A stretch of 42,672 bases of DNA, taken from NCBI GenBank assembly GCA_027365055.1, contig DAHXOD010000002.1:1-42672 (forward strand), in the 5' to 3' direction. The position numbers and the translations under genes were made by a program. This DNA is from a bacterium (GTDB lineage: Bacteria > Actinomycetota > Acidimicrobiia > Acidimicrobiales > RAAP-2). This document shows, piece after piece, positions 24,956 through 32,610 of the stretch; positions within the stretch are counted from its first letter, which is position 1, and the number at the start of each line of letters is the position of its first letter. The notes under the pieces are model-generated. The model had not been told where the DNA came from. It saw only the letters and a program-made list of their open reading frames with translations, and did no database searches.

Positions 24956-26373
24956 AGCTTGAACACCGTGGTCGGTAGCGTCGTGACGAGATGGATCGCG
25001 GTGTCCACCGCCTCGTCCTCGTCGAGCCGATGCTCGGCGACCAGGCGGGCGAGGACCCCGGCGTCCACCCGGCGGGACAGGTCGTGTCGGGCGGGGATCG
25101 AACAGAACGCCCGGGTGTCGTCGACGAATCCCGACGTGCGCCGGAAGCCGGCCGTCTCGGTGACCGCACTGTGGAATCGACGGATTGCGTCGGGCGCATC
25201 GAGAAACCACCACGGGACACCGACGTACACCGAAGGGTAGAAGCCAGCCAGGGGCGCCAGTTCGCGTGACCATGCGGTTTCGTCGAGGGTGAACACCACC
25301 AGATGAAACCCGGGGTGGGTCCCGAAACGGCGGAGGAGCGGCGCCAGCGCGTCGGTGAACTCGGTGCGGATGGGGATGTCGCAGCCCACGTCCGGTCCGA
25401 AACGCTCGAAGGTGGGTTGATGATGGTTGCGGCGAACCCCGGGGTGCAACGTCATCACCAGCCCGTCGTCGCACGACATGCGGGCCATCTCGAAGAGCAT
25501 GTGGCGGCGGAACGCCGCGGCTTCGGCAGCGCTCACGTCTCCGGCGAGGGCTGAGTGGAAGATCCGGGACGCCACCGCGTGGTCGAGGGGTTCGGTCCGG
25601 ACGTCGAGATGGCTGTGGTCGGCGGCCACCGCCCCGTGCGCACGGAAGGTGCGGCGGCGGGCCTCCAGCGCCCGGAGGTAGCCGTCGTAGTCGGCGGTGT
25701 CGAGTTCGGCGGCGGTGCCGAGCCGAGCGACGGCCTCGGGCCAGTCCGGCCGTGCCGGATCCAGAGCCCGGTCGGGCCGGAAGGTGGGGATGACCCGGCC
25801 CGACCAGGTGGGGTCGTCGGTCAACGCTCGATGGGCGGACAAGTCGTCCCACGGCTCGTCGGTCGTGGCTAGGACGGAGAGCCGGAAGCGCTGGTAGAGC
25901 GCGCGCGGGCGAAAGGCATCCTGGCCGAGGTGTTCAGCGATCTGGTCGTAGATCCGGTCGGCGGTGCGGGCGGATGGGCGGACCGAGCAGTCGAACAGCT
26001 CCACCAGCTCGGCTTCGAGCCACGTGCGGGCCGCGGTGGCGCGCAGCAGGTCCCAGTGCTCGCAGAGGTGTTTCCAGACCGATCGCGCTTGCGGTTCCGA
26101 CAGTGGGCCCGATGCGACCCCGAGGGCTCCGAGGTCGACGCCGTCGGCGTGAAGGAGCCGGGTGAGGTAGTGGTCTGCCGTCACCAGGAGGGTGGCCGGG
26201 TCGTGGAACGGCCGGTCGTCGACGAGCACCTGGGGATCGACGTGGCCGTGGGGGGAGATGACCGGCAGGTCGCAGGTGGTGGCGTGGATCCGCCGGGCGA
26301 TGGAGCGCTCGGCCGGGTCCGACGGGAAGAGCCGGTCGGGGTGCAGGGTGAGCCTCGGGTCGTCATCGTCCAC
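24952..26373 (-). CDS. uxaC: Glucuronate isomerase
   Basis: 473 residues, close to E. coli UxaC (470). Family motifs are LFPSDPAERSIARRI, the metal-binding His42/His44 in SPHGHVDP, ADHYLTRLL, IPTFRPDRALDP, LHPGVRRNHH, CDIPIRTEFT and YVGVPWWFLDAPDAIRRF. It interconverts D-glucuronate and D-fructuronate (and galacturonate and tagaturonate) in the cytoplasm. It is the first gene of the operon; GTG 26373 has no Shine-Dalgarno but CATCAT, 6 nt upstream on the minus strand, is a possible degenerate -10 for a leaderless mRNA. The divergent neighbour is the LarA homolog, 121 nt away. Confidence 0.94.
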   Translation of the reverse strand: MDDDDPRLTLHPDRLFPSDPAERSIARRIHATTCDLPVISPHGHVDPQVLVDDRPFHDPATLLVTADHYLTRLLHADGVDLGALGVASGPLSEPQARSVWKHLCEHWDLLRATAARTWLEAELVELFDCSVRPSARTADRIYDQIAEHLGQDAFRPRALYQRFRLSVLATTDEPWDDLSAHRALTDDPTWSGRVIPTFRPDRALDPARPDWPEAVARLGTAAELDTADYDGYLRALEARRRTFRAHGAVAADHSHLDVRTEPLDHAVASRIFHSALAGDVSAAEAAAFRRHMLFEMARMSCDDGLVMTLHPGVRRNHHQPTFERFGPDVGCDIPIRTEFTDALAPLLRRFGTHPGFHLVVFTLDETAWSRELAPLAGFYPSVYVGVPWWFLDAPDAIRRFHSAVTETAGFRRTSGFVDDTRAFCSIPARHDLSRRVDAGVLARLVAEHRLDEDEAVDTAIHLVTTLPTTVFKL

Positions 26374-26494
26374 CGCCGTATGATGGAGTGGACCGGGAGG
26401 TGGCGCAACACGCTGGGAACGTTCGAGCCCTCGCTCGCCGGGAACATGCTGGTCACTGCCCTGTCGTGCTCCGAGCGGTGGTTGCCAAGGAAGG
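26374..26494. promoter_or_regulatory. Divergent hexuronate promoter with LacI-like palindrome
   Basis: This 121-nt gap must contain the promoters of both uxaC (minus) and the LarA homolog (plus). GAACGTTC at 26417-26424, in context GGGAACGTTCGA, is a perfect palindrome centred on CG, the core layout of LacI-family operators; several sugar-acid repressors are LacI-type. No regulator gene is adjacent, so the protein that binds is unknown. Confidence 0.4.
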
Positions 26495-27784
26495 ATGCTG
26501 GTGCCGGGAACGGAAGCGGTGGTCAGTCCGTCGGGCGTCGCGCTGATCGGCGGTCCAGCGGGTTCCCTGGCGCCCGATCAGGTCAGGGCGTTCGTCCGCG
26601 AGCAGCTCGAGCGAGCCGACCTGCGCGGTCGCAGCGTGTGCGTGCTGGTGCCGGACGCCACCCGCACCTGCCCGTTGCCCCTGCTTCTTTCGTCGATCGA
26701 CGACACGCTGAGGGGTCGTGCCTCGCGGGTCACCGTACTGGTAGCGCTCGGAACCCACGCGCCGTTGGGAGAGCAGGCGCTGGCTGCTCATCTCGGACTA
26801 CCTCCTGGGCAGCTGGGGGCCCATGCCCCGAACCTCGAGGTCCGCAATCACGCCTGGTGGGAACCTTCCACGTTCGCCCCTGTCGGGACCATCTCCGCGG
26901 CGAGGATCGACGAGCTCTCCGGCGGGCTGCTGCGTCGTAGCGTCGATGTCGAGGTCAACCGGGCGGTGCTCGACCACGAGGTCACCCTGATCGTGGGCCC
27001 GGTGTTCCCCCACGAGGTGGTCGGCTACTCGGGGGGTAACAAGTACCTGTTTCCCGGCGTGTCCGGACGAGCCTTCATCGACGTGTCGCACTGGTTGGGA
27101 GCGTTGCTCACCAACGTCGCACAGATCGGCGTTCGAGGGCAGACGCCGGTCCGCGCCCTGATCGACGAGGCCGCCTCGATGGTCCCGGGCGAGCACCTGG
27201 CGCTCTGCTTGGTCACCGGCGTTGGCTCCGACGAACTGCACGCCGTCACCTTCGGCGATCCGGTCGAGGCATGGGATGCCGCCACGGCGGTGGCGGAGCT
27301 CACCCATGTCCGCCGACTCGACGCTCCCGTCCGCCGCGTGCTCGCATTGATCCCCGGTCGATACGCCGACCTGTGGACGGGAGCCAAGGGCTTCTACAAG
27401 GTCGAACCGGTGGTGGCCGACGGCGGTCAGGTGGTGCTGTTCGCACCGCATATCCACGAGGTCAGTGTCACCCATCCCCGGGTCCAAACGATCGGGTATC
27501 ACTGCCGTGACTACTTCGTCGGGCAGTGGGAACGGTTCCGGGACGAGCCCTGGGGGGACCTCGCCCACTCCACCCACCTGCGGGGCTCAGGTACCTACGA
27601 TCCCGTGCGCGGGGAGCACGATCGGCTGGTGGTGACACTCGCCACCGGCATTCCCGAAGACGTGACCCGGTCGATGAACCTTGACTATCTCGATCCGTCC
27701 GGGGTCGATCCGGCCGCGTGGGCGTCGGACCCGGACACGCTGGTCGTTCCCGATGCCGGCGAGGTCCTCTACCGGCTTCCTTGA
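26495..27784 (+). CDS. larA: LarA-family nickel-pincer racemase/epimerase (candidate gluconate/mannonate 2-epimerase)
   Basis: 429 residues. Every key position of Lactobacillus LarA has a counterpart at nearly the same number: Asp54 and Arg57 in PDATR, His88 in LGTHAPL, His173 in FPHEVVGYSGG, Lys183 in GNKYLFPG (tethers the nickel-pincer nucleotide) and His199 in DVSHW (nickel ligand). The His-Lys spacing of 10 and Lys-His spacing of 16 are conserved. LarA homologs epimerise alpha-hydroxyacids, among them lactate, malate and D-gluconate at C2. Divergence from uxaC-uxuB-gntK suggests D-mannonate to D-gluconate conversion here; this is inference, and lactate racemase is the default annotation. 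Cofactor genes larB, larC and larE are not in the window. ATG 26495 is given; GTG 26501 has better spacing from AAGGAAGG. It overlaps the convergent gene by 16 nt. Confidence 0.85.
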   Translation: MLVPGTEAVVSPSGVALIGGPAGSLAPDQVRAFVREQLERADLRGRSVCVLVPDATRTCPLPLLLSSIDDTLRGRASRVTVLVALGTHAPLGEQALAAHLGLPPGQLGAHAPNLEVRNHAWWEPSTFAPVGTISAARIDELSGGLLRRSVDVEVNRAVLDHEVTLIVGPVFPHEVVGYSGGNKYLFPGVSGRAFIDVSHWLGALLTNVAQIGVRGQTPVRALIDEAASMVPGEHLALCLVTGVGSDELHAVTFGDPVEAWDAATAVAELTHVRRLDAPVRRVLALIPGRYADLWTGAKGFYKVEPVVADGGQVVLFAPHIHEVSVTHPRVQTIGYHCRDYFVGQWERFRDEPWGDLAHSTHLRGSGTYDPVRGEHDRLVVTLATGIPEDVTRSMNLDYLDPSGVDPAAWASDPDTLVVPDAGEVLYRLP

Positions 27785-28986
27785 TCGGCCGGGCTCAGCA
27801 CGCCGCGGATCCACGGACTGAGTGCCCCGAGTGCGGTGTCGGCGATGCCGTGACCGCCGGGGTCTCGGGCCGCCGTCGTCTTCGCACCGGCCGGGCCGGT
27901 GAGGTAGTGCCAGGTGCGGTCGAGGAGAACCCGCGGGATCACCTCGTCGTGGTCTCCCTGGGCCACGAAGACGGGCACCCCCTCGAGGCGGCCCTCGTCG
28001 GTGGGAACACCGGCGTCGAAGGGGAGGGTGCCGGCGAGGACGGCGACGCCGGCGTAGCGACGGGGCCGGTCGAGGAGCAGGCCCCCGGCGAAGGCGGCGC
28101 CCCCACTGAACCCCACGAGCACCACTTGTCGACCCGGGGGCGCCTGCTCGTCCAACCACGTTGTGAACCAGCCCATGGTGGCGGCCAGCGAAGAAGTCAC
28201 CGGTCGCCCGATGCCCCGGTTGGCGAACCAGGCGTAGCCGCTGCCTTCGGCGATCGGTGCTCGGACGGCTGCGTAGGCCAGGCCCGATGGGAGCACCTCG
28301 GCCAGGGTGGCGATGGCGTGGGCGTCCGAGCCGCGGCCGTGAAAGAGCACCACAAGTGGCGCCTTCGGGTCGGTCGAACCCTCCCAGACCACCACTGGTT
28401 CGCCGAGCTCCGCACTGGTGTGCATCGGGCCATCCAGGCTGACCGCGCCTGGGGCCGTGTCTGGCTGGTCGGTCCCGCTGGTCGGTGCGGCATGGAGCCC
28501 GTGAGCGGTCCGGACACCACTCCATCGTTCGACCTCTGCGTCCAGGTCGAGCCGCTCGACCGGCGCGGCGTCACGGTAGGCACCCCACGCGCTCCGGGGG
28601 AGCATCCACATCACCTCGAACTCGTTGCCATCGGGGTCGGCTCCGTAGATGCTCTTCGTCGCACCGTGGCTCGATTCGCCGGTAGAGGCGCCCGAGTCGA
28701 CCAGGGCGGTGCGGGCTTCGACGAGCTCGTCGACGGTGTCGACCTGCCAGGCCAGGTGGTAGAGACCGACTGTGCCGGCGATGCGCGGACCGCCCGCGCT
28801 CCCCACCCCGAACAGCCCGAGGTCGTGGTGGTTCCCTGACGCCGGAAGCCGCAAGAACGCGGCGCGCGCCCGCGGTTCCCGGGCGATCACCTCCATCCCG
28901 AAGACGCCGGAGTAGAACGTCACCGAGCGCTCGAGGTCGGCGACGAACAACACCGCGTGGTTGAGGCGTACCGGAGAAAATGACAT
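27769..28986 (-). CDS. Fusion of VOC-type ring-cleavage dioxygenase and phospholipase/carboxylesterase
   Basis: 405 residues in two domains. Residues 1-135 form a vicinal-oxygen-chelate domain with metal ligands His10, His77 and Glu124 (LNHAVLFVADL, YHLAWQV, NEFEVMW), as in catechol 2,3-dioxygenase-like proteins. Residues about 185-405 form an alpha/beta hydrolase with LFHGRGSD, Ser294 in GFSGG, an acid at 345 or 347 in GDHDEVIP and His379 in GGHG. The same two activities are separate neighbouring genes in the Bacillus mhq system (MhqO dioxygenase, MhqD esterase), which detoxifies quinones under a MarR-type regulator. A role in quinone or catechol detoxification is therefore proposed. GAAGGAG precedes ATG 28986, and a MarR-like palindrome lies 31 nt upstream. 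A Ser/Pro-rich linker joins the domains. Confidence 0.85.
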   Translation of the reverse strand: MSFSPVRLNHAVLFVADLERSVTFYSGVFGMEVIAREPRARAAFLRLPASGNHHDLGLFGVGSAGGPRIAGTVGLYHLAWQVDTVDELVEARTALVDSGASTGESSHGATKSIYGADPDGNEFEVMWMLPRSAWGAYRDAAPVERLDLDAEVERWSGVRTAHGLHAAPTSGTDQPDTAPGAVSLDGPMHTSAELGEPVVVWEGSTDPKAPLVVLFHGRGSDAHAIATLAEVLPSGLAYAAVRAPIAEGSGYAWFANRGIGRPVTSSLAATMGWFTTWLDEQAPPGRQVVLVGFSGGAAFAGGLLLDRPRRYAGVAVLAGTLPFDAGVPTDEGRLEGVPVFVAQGDHDEVIPRVLLDRTWHYLTGPAGAKTTAARDPGGHGIADTALGALSPWIRGVLSPADQGSR

Positions 28987-29016
28987 GGCGCTCCTTCGTA
29001 GCTCCGTCAGGTCAAC

Positions 29017-29036
29017 ATAGTTGCGAAGACAACTAT
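29017..29036 (-). promoter_or_regulatory. MarR-type operator upstream of VOC/esterase gene
   Basis: ATAGTTG-CGAAGA-CAACTAT is a perfect 7+7 inverted repeat with a 6-nt spacer, matching the size and AT-rich ends of MarR/DUF24-family sites. It lies 31 nt upstream of ATG 28986, where it would overlap the promoter or transcription start. No MarR gene is in the window. Confidence 0.65.
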
Positions 29037-29057
29037 TCCCGTGACCGATGCCACGTT

Positions 29058-29076
29058 GTCCGCCGTCTGAGCGGAC
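29058..29076 (-). terminator. Hairpin downstream of the GYWLV/CHAP gene
   Basis: GTCCGC-CGTCTGA-GCGGAC is a perfect 6-bp stem with a 7-nt loop, 19 nt past the stop at 29095. There is no T-tract. Confidence 0.4.
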
Positions 29077-29094
29077 CGGGCTTTGCCGCCGTCG

Positions 29095-30564
29095 TTAGGG
29101 CGCGGCAAAGGCGTAGATCGGCATCCCGTTGTAGTCCGGCGAGAACGCCGGTAGGTACGGCCCGTTGATGATGACCGCCAGCGATCCGACCGGAGCCGGA
29201 CCGGCGTCGCCTTCGATGGTGACGATGGCGCCATCCGGCCACCGCTGTGCGACCAGGCCCACATGGAGCGAGGTGGCCGTACTCCAAGGTCCCGTCCCGT
29301 AGAGAACGGCATCACCGGGCTGCGGGGCGCCGGATGGTGGGATCAGCGCAGTGTTCGATGCTGCCCAGTTGTAGATGTCACCGGTGAAAGCGTAGGAGGG
29401 GATGGGTATCCCCGCCCGGCCCCAGACCCAGGTGGCGAAGAGGGCGCACCATGCCTCGCACGGTCCGTACGGATTGCAGAATGATCCGGGAGAGGGGTCG
29501 CTCGCTACTTGGGTATCGGCGATGGAGACGATCGATGCGGCCAGTGGGGTCGGTGGGCCGCCCGCCGCGCCGGTGAACGAGTAGTTCCAGCCGTCGGGTT
29601 CGAGCAGCCAGTAGCCGGTTCCATTCTGAGTGAGCGTGAGTGCCGTCACGGGGGGTACGTCGGCAGGGTTTCCGCCGAGCCCGTGGCCCAGCGAACCGTA
29701 GTAGTTGAAGCCGCCGAATCCGAAGATGCCTCCGTCGGTGCTCACCAGCAAGTAACCGCTGTCTCCGCGGCTGGGGGCGATCCCGACCACCGGAGCGTTC
29801 AGAACCTGCCCACCCATCGATCCATAGAACCGGGCATCACCGAAGGCGAACACGCCGCCGTCCCCAGCCACCATCCAGTAGCCGCTCCCATTGTCAGTCG
29901 CTGCCATGCCACTGATCGGGGACACCAAGGGGGTGCCGCCCATTGAACCCTTGAACGCCGCATCGCCGAACGCGAAGATGCCCCCGTCCGAGGCGACCAA
30001 CCAATATCCCTGACCGTTCGCTGTCGCCGCCATCCCTACGATCGGACGGTTCAGCGGGTGACCGCCCATGGAACCGTAAAAGTTGGCGTCCCCGAAGGCG
30101 AACACGCCACCGTCGAGCGCCACCAGCCAGTAGCCGTTGCCGTCCGGGGTAGCGGCCATCCCCACAATCGGTCCCTGGAGGGCGAGCGATCCGAGCGACC
30201 CGTAGAACCGGGCATCACCGTAGGCGAAGACGCCACCATCGGCGGTGACCAGCCAATATCCCTGTGAGCCGGCGACCGGATCGACCGCCTGGGCCACCAC
30301 CACCGAGTTGAGCGGAGCCACTGATGCCGTTGCGTACGTCGGCGCGGCGCCGAAGGCGATCACCCCGCCTCCCGCATAGACATGGCTTTTGGGGGCTACG
30401 AGCGACGAAGCGCCAGCGTGCCCGGCGGTCAACGTGCCGACTGCCAGTGCCAACAGAAACGCGACTCCCAGGCGCCGTGCTCCCTGTGCGATCGAAGGGA
30501 ACCTGCCGAGACCCGTCACCGTCGCAATGGTATCCCTCGAGATCACATGCTGCAGTTTGACCAC
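29095..30564 (-). CDS. Secreted GYWLV-repeat protein with C-terminal CHAP-like amidase domain
   Basis: 489 residues. A signal peptide (ARRLGVAFLLALAVGTLTAG then HAGAS) is followed by about six repeats of roughly 42 residues with the pattern GYWLV..DGGVFAFGDA.FYGSMGG..L..PIVGMAAT, likely a beta-propeller or beta-solenoid. The C-terminal about 130 residues look like a CHAP cysteine amidase, with the nucleophile in EAWCALFATWVW and the histidine in LHVGLV, preceded by a possible disulfide (CNPYGPC). This suggests a cell-wall-binding peptidoglycan amidase; the repeats would present or localise the enzyme. The exact start is uncertain: GTG 30564 and GTG 30546 are both possible, and the frame is open to 30687. 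The last repeat units degrade (GYLLVSTDGGIFGFGG). It is divergent from the gene at 30787. Confidence 0.8.
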   Translation of the reverse strand: MVKLQHVISRDTIATVTGLGRFPSIAQGARRLGVAFLLALAVGTLTAGHAGASSLVAPKSHVYAGGGVIAFGAAPTYATASVAPLNSVVVAQAVDPVAGSQGYWLVTADGGVFAYGDARFYGSLGSLALQGPIVGMAATPDGNGYWLVALDGGVFAFGDANFYGSMGGHPLNRPIVGMAATANGQGYWLVASDGGIFAFGDAAFKGSMGGTPLVSPISGMAATDNGSGYWMVAGDGGVFAFGDARFYGSMGGQVLNAPVVGIAPSRGDSGYLLVSTDGGIFGFGGFNYYGSLGHGLGGNPADVPPVTALTLTQNGTGYWLLEPDGWNYSFTGAAGGPPTPLAASIVSIADTQVASDPSPGSFCNPYGPCEAWCALFATWVWGRAGIPIPSYAFTGDIYNWAASNTALIPPSGAPQPGDAVLYGTGPWSTATSLHVGLVAQRWPDGAIVTIEGDAGPAPVGSLAVIINGPYLPAFSPDYNGMPIYAFAAP

Positions 30565-30747
30565 TCGCCGACGAGTGAGTTCCCTGGCTCCTTGACTCTG
30601 CGTTGGCGTTCGAGGTCCATTCTCAGTGGTCGCACGTCCCGATGGCTCGATCCACGGGCCTCGGGGCCCCGAGACACCACCGTGCAAAAGGGTATGGCTG
30701 TGGAACCGCTGACAGGATACCCTGGGGCAATACGTTGAGGTTCTTCA

Positions 30748-30763
30748 TGCTGAAGATTCAGCA
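30748..30763. promoter_or_regulatory. Palindrome in the 30564/30787 divergent promoter region
   Basis: TGCTGAA-GA-TTCAGCA is a perfect 7+7 palindrome lying 23 nt upstream of ATG 30787, between it and its Shine-Dalgarno. It could be an operator or a 5' leader hairpin controlling access to the ribosome site. The rest of 30565-30786 shows nothing definite. Confidence 0.4.
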
Positions 30764-30786
30764 CGCAGAGTGGGGGAGGCACCACG

Positions 30787-32528
30787 ATGAGTGACACCGC
30801 ACTGGGGCCAGGATGGTGGAAAGCTGCCGACGGAAGGTGGCATCCGCCTGAGCTGCGCCCGCCGGGTGTAGGGCGGGCCGACGCGTCCGACGCCGGAGAG
30901 AGCGAAGACGTTGGCCTTTTGACTCCTGATGGTGGCCTGACACCGGTTGGCGGGCCAACTCCTGATGGTGATGTTCACGATGCGGGCGGAGCCGAGACGG
31001 TCGCTGAGCGCGGATGGGAACCGGGCTCAGCAGAACACGGCGGGACCTTTGAGCAGGGTGGCCCGGTGGTCGACCCTCCGGTCTCGGATGGGCCCAGCGC
31101 TCCCATTGCCTCGGTGTCACCTCTGGCCAGCACGCCGGTGGCGCCCGTGGTGTCGCCCGCTCCGGTCGAAGACGTCGAACCGGTCGAAGACGTCGAACCG
31201 GTCCAAGACGCCAGACCGCAAGACGCCAAACCAAAACCAGTGGTCTCAGCGTCGTCGATGCTCCTCCGCCCGGTGGCCGACCAGAGGGCGTCCCCACCGT
31301 ACGTGAGCGAAGTCGACCTACCGGCCCACCTCATGAAACCCATCCCTCCGTTCGCTCCCGCCGCTGCCGGATCGGCCGGGGCTGGTGATGGGGCTTCTGG
31401 TCAACCTTGGACCCCGACGCTTGTCCCACCACCGGTCGAGCCTGAGGAGACCGGTGAATTGGCGGCGGAGGGACCGGTCGCGGACGAGGTGCCTGTACCA
31501 CCAGTGGCGGCAACATTCGAAGTAGCGCCGGTTGGCGGACACGAAGGGACGGCAGTCGGCGACTCGGCAGTCGCACAGGCTCCGAGGTCAGCGTTGCGAG
31601 ACGGGACCGAACCGGAGGTGGAACTTGATCACCACCCGGACCATGCCGTCATCGACGGCGGGCCTGCGGGTCTCGACCTTCCTTCCCCGGGTCCGCAGCC
31701 CGAAGGGCTTTCTGAAGCCGCCGCCGGTTCCGAACCACCGGTCGTCGGCGTCGAGTCGTCAGAGCCGTCGATCGTCAATGACGAGAGTCTGCCTTCCACC
31801 GGACCGGATTCCTTCACACCGATCGCCACGTCCGGGTTTGACGAGACGGACGAGATCTCGGAGTTCGACGACGATGGGCCGATCTCACTTCACTCGCTCG
31901 TGTTCCAGGCCAGTACCCCAGCACCTGCGTCCGAGGTCGCCCCTGAACCGCTCGAAGCGGCGACACCGCCGCCGGAGCCAGCGCCGAGTCCCGTAGCGAC
32001 GACTGTCGCCGCACCGGAGCCAGCGCCGGAGCCAGCGCCAGCACCGGTGGTGGCGATCGCTCCGGCACCGGAGCCCGAGCCCGAGCCTGAACCCGCACCG
32101 CTGGTGGCGGTCGCTCCGGCACCCGAGCCCGAGCCCGACCCGAACCTGAGCCCGCACCAGCACCGGTGGCGGCCGCGGCACCCGAACCTGAGCCCGCACC
32201 AGCACCGGTGGCACCACCGGTGCCTGAGCCCGCACCGGTGGTGGCTGCCTCGTCGGAGCCCACCCCGGTGAAGCCTGCTCCAACCCGGAATCCGGGCCTT
32301 TCGCCCGCAGTGGCGGCAAAGAACGCCGAGTTGTTCAAGGGCGGTCCCGAGTTCCCAGACATCTTCCAGCTGGCTCTCAAGGGATCGTCGCTGGCTGACG
32401 AAGTGAAGGTCCAGTACGACGCCAACAGTCAGCGCAAAGCAGACATCGCCGCCGGGGTGACGCCGGCGAAGAACGGCCAGACATCAGACGACAAGTCAGG
32501 AAAGCGCTGGCGGAAGAAGGGTCGCTGA
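30787..32528 (+). CDS. Pro/Glu/Ala-rich protein with GPGWW motif, frameshifted near the 3' end
   Basis: The first frame (30787-32271) starts MSDTALGPGWWKAADGRWHPPEL after a strong GGGGGAGG Shine-Dalgarno. It continues as a long acidic, disordered, Pro/Glu/Ala/Val-rich chain ending in PAPEPEPEP tracts, after which it turns into unrelated His/Arg-rich sequence. The correct continuation lies in another frame up to 32528: PEPAPAPVA tracts, then a compact C-terminus EFPDIFQLALKGSSLADEVK...KSGKRWRKKGR with a basic tail. Adding one G after 32138 (GAGCCCGA-CCCGAA) joins them into 580 residues. So one base is missing, by mutation, slippage or sequencing error. There is no membrane segment. The conserved ends suggest a tether between two partners; function unknown. 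An 18-bp duplication at 31162 encodes PVEDVE twice. Confidence 0.7.
31162..31197 (+). repeat. 18-bp tandem duplication in coding sequence
   Basis: CCGGTCGAAGACGTCGAA occurs at 31162-31179 and 31180-31197, encoding PVEDVE twice; a diverged third unit (PVQDAR) follows. Confidence 0.95.
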
Positions 32529-32596
32529 GCGCCTTCTGTGCGGGAGCCGCCCGCCCCGGGGCTCCGGACACGTCGGAGAGGGTCGCAGCACCCGGT

Positions 32597-32602
32597 TAGT
32601 GT
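32597..32602 (+). promoter_or_regulatory. -10 box TAGTGT of a probable leaderless helicase transcript
   Basis: TAGTGT fits TANNNT and lies 8 nt before GTG 32611. The alternative GTG at 32599 falls inside the box, which argues for 32611 as the start. Confidence 0.45.
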
Positions 32603-32610
32603 CCCCATTC

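Noticed and set aside
21996-25220. One 1074-residue protein covering kinase and oxidoreductase
   Set aside because: The frame is merely open upstream of gntK; the oxidoreductase is encoded in a different frame with a 4-nt ATGA overlap, and kinase homology begins at the ATG at 23567.
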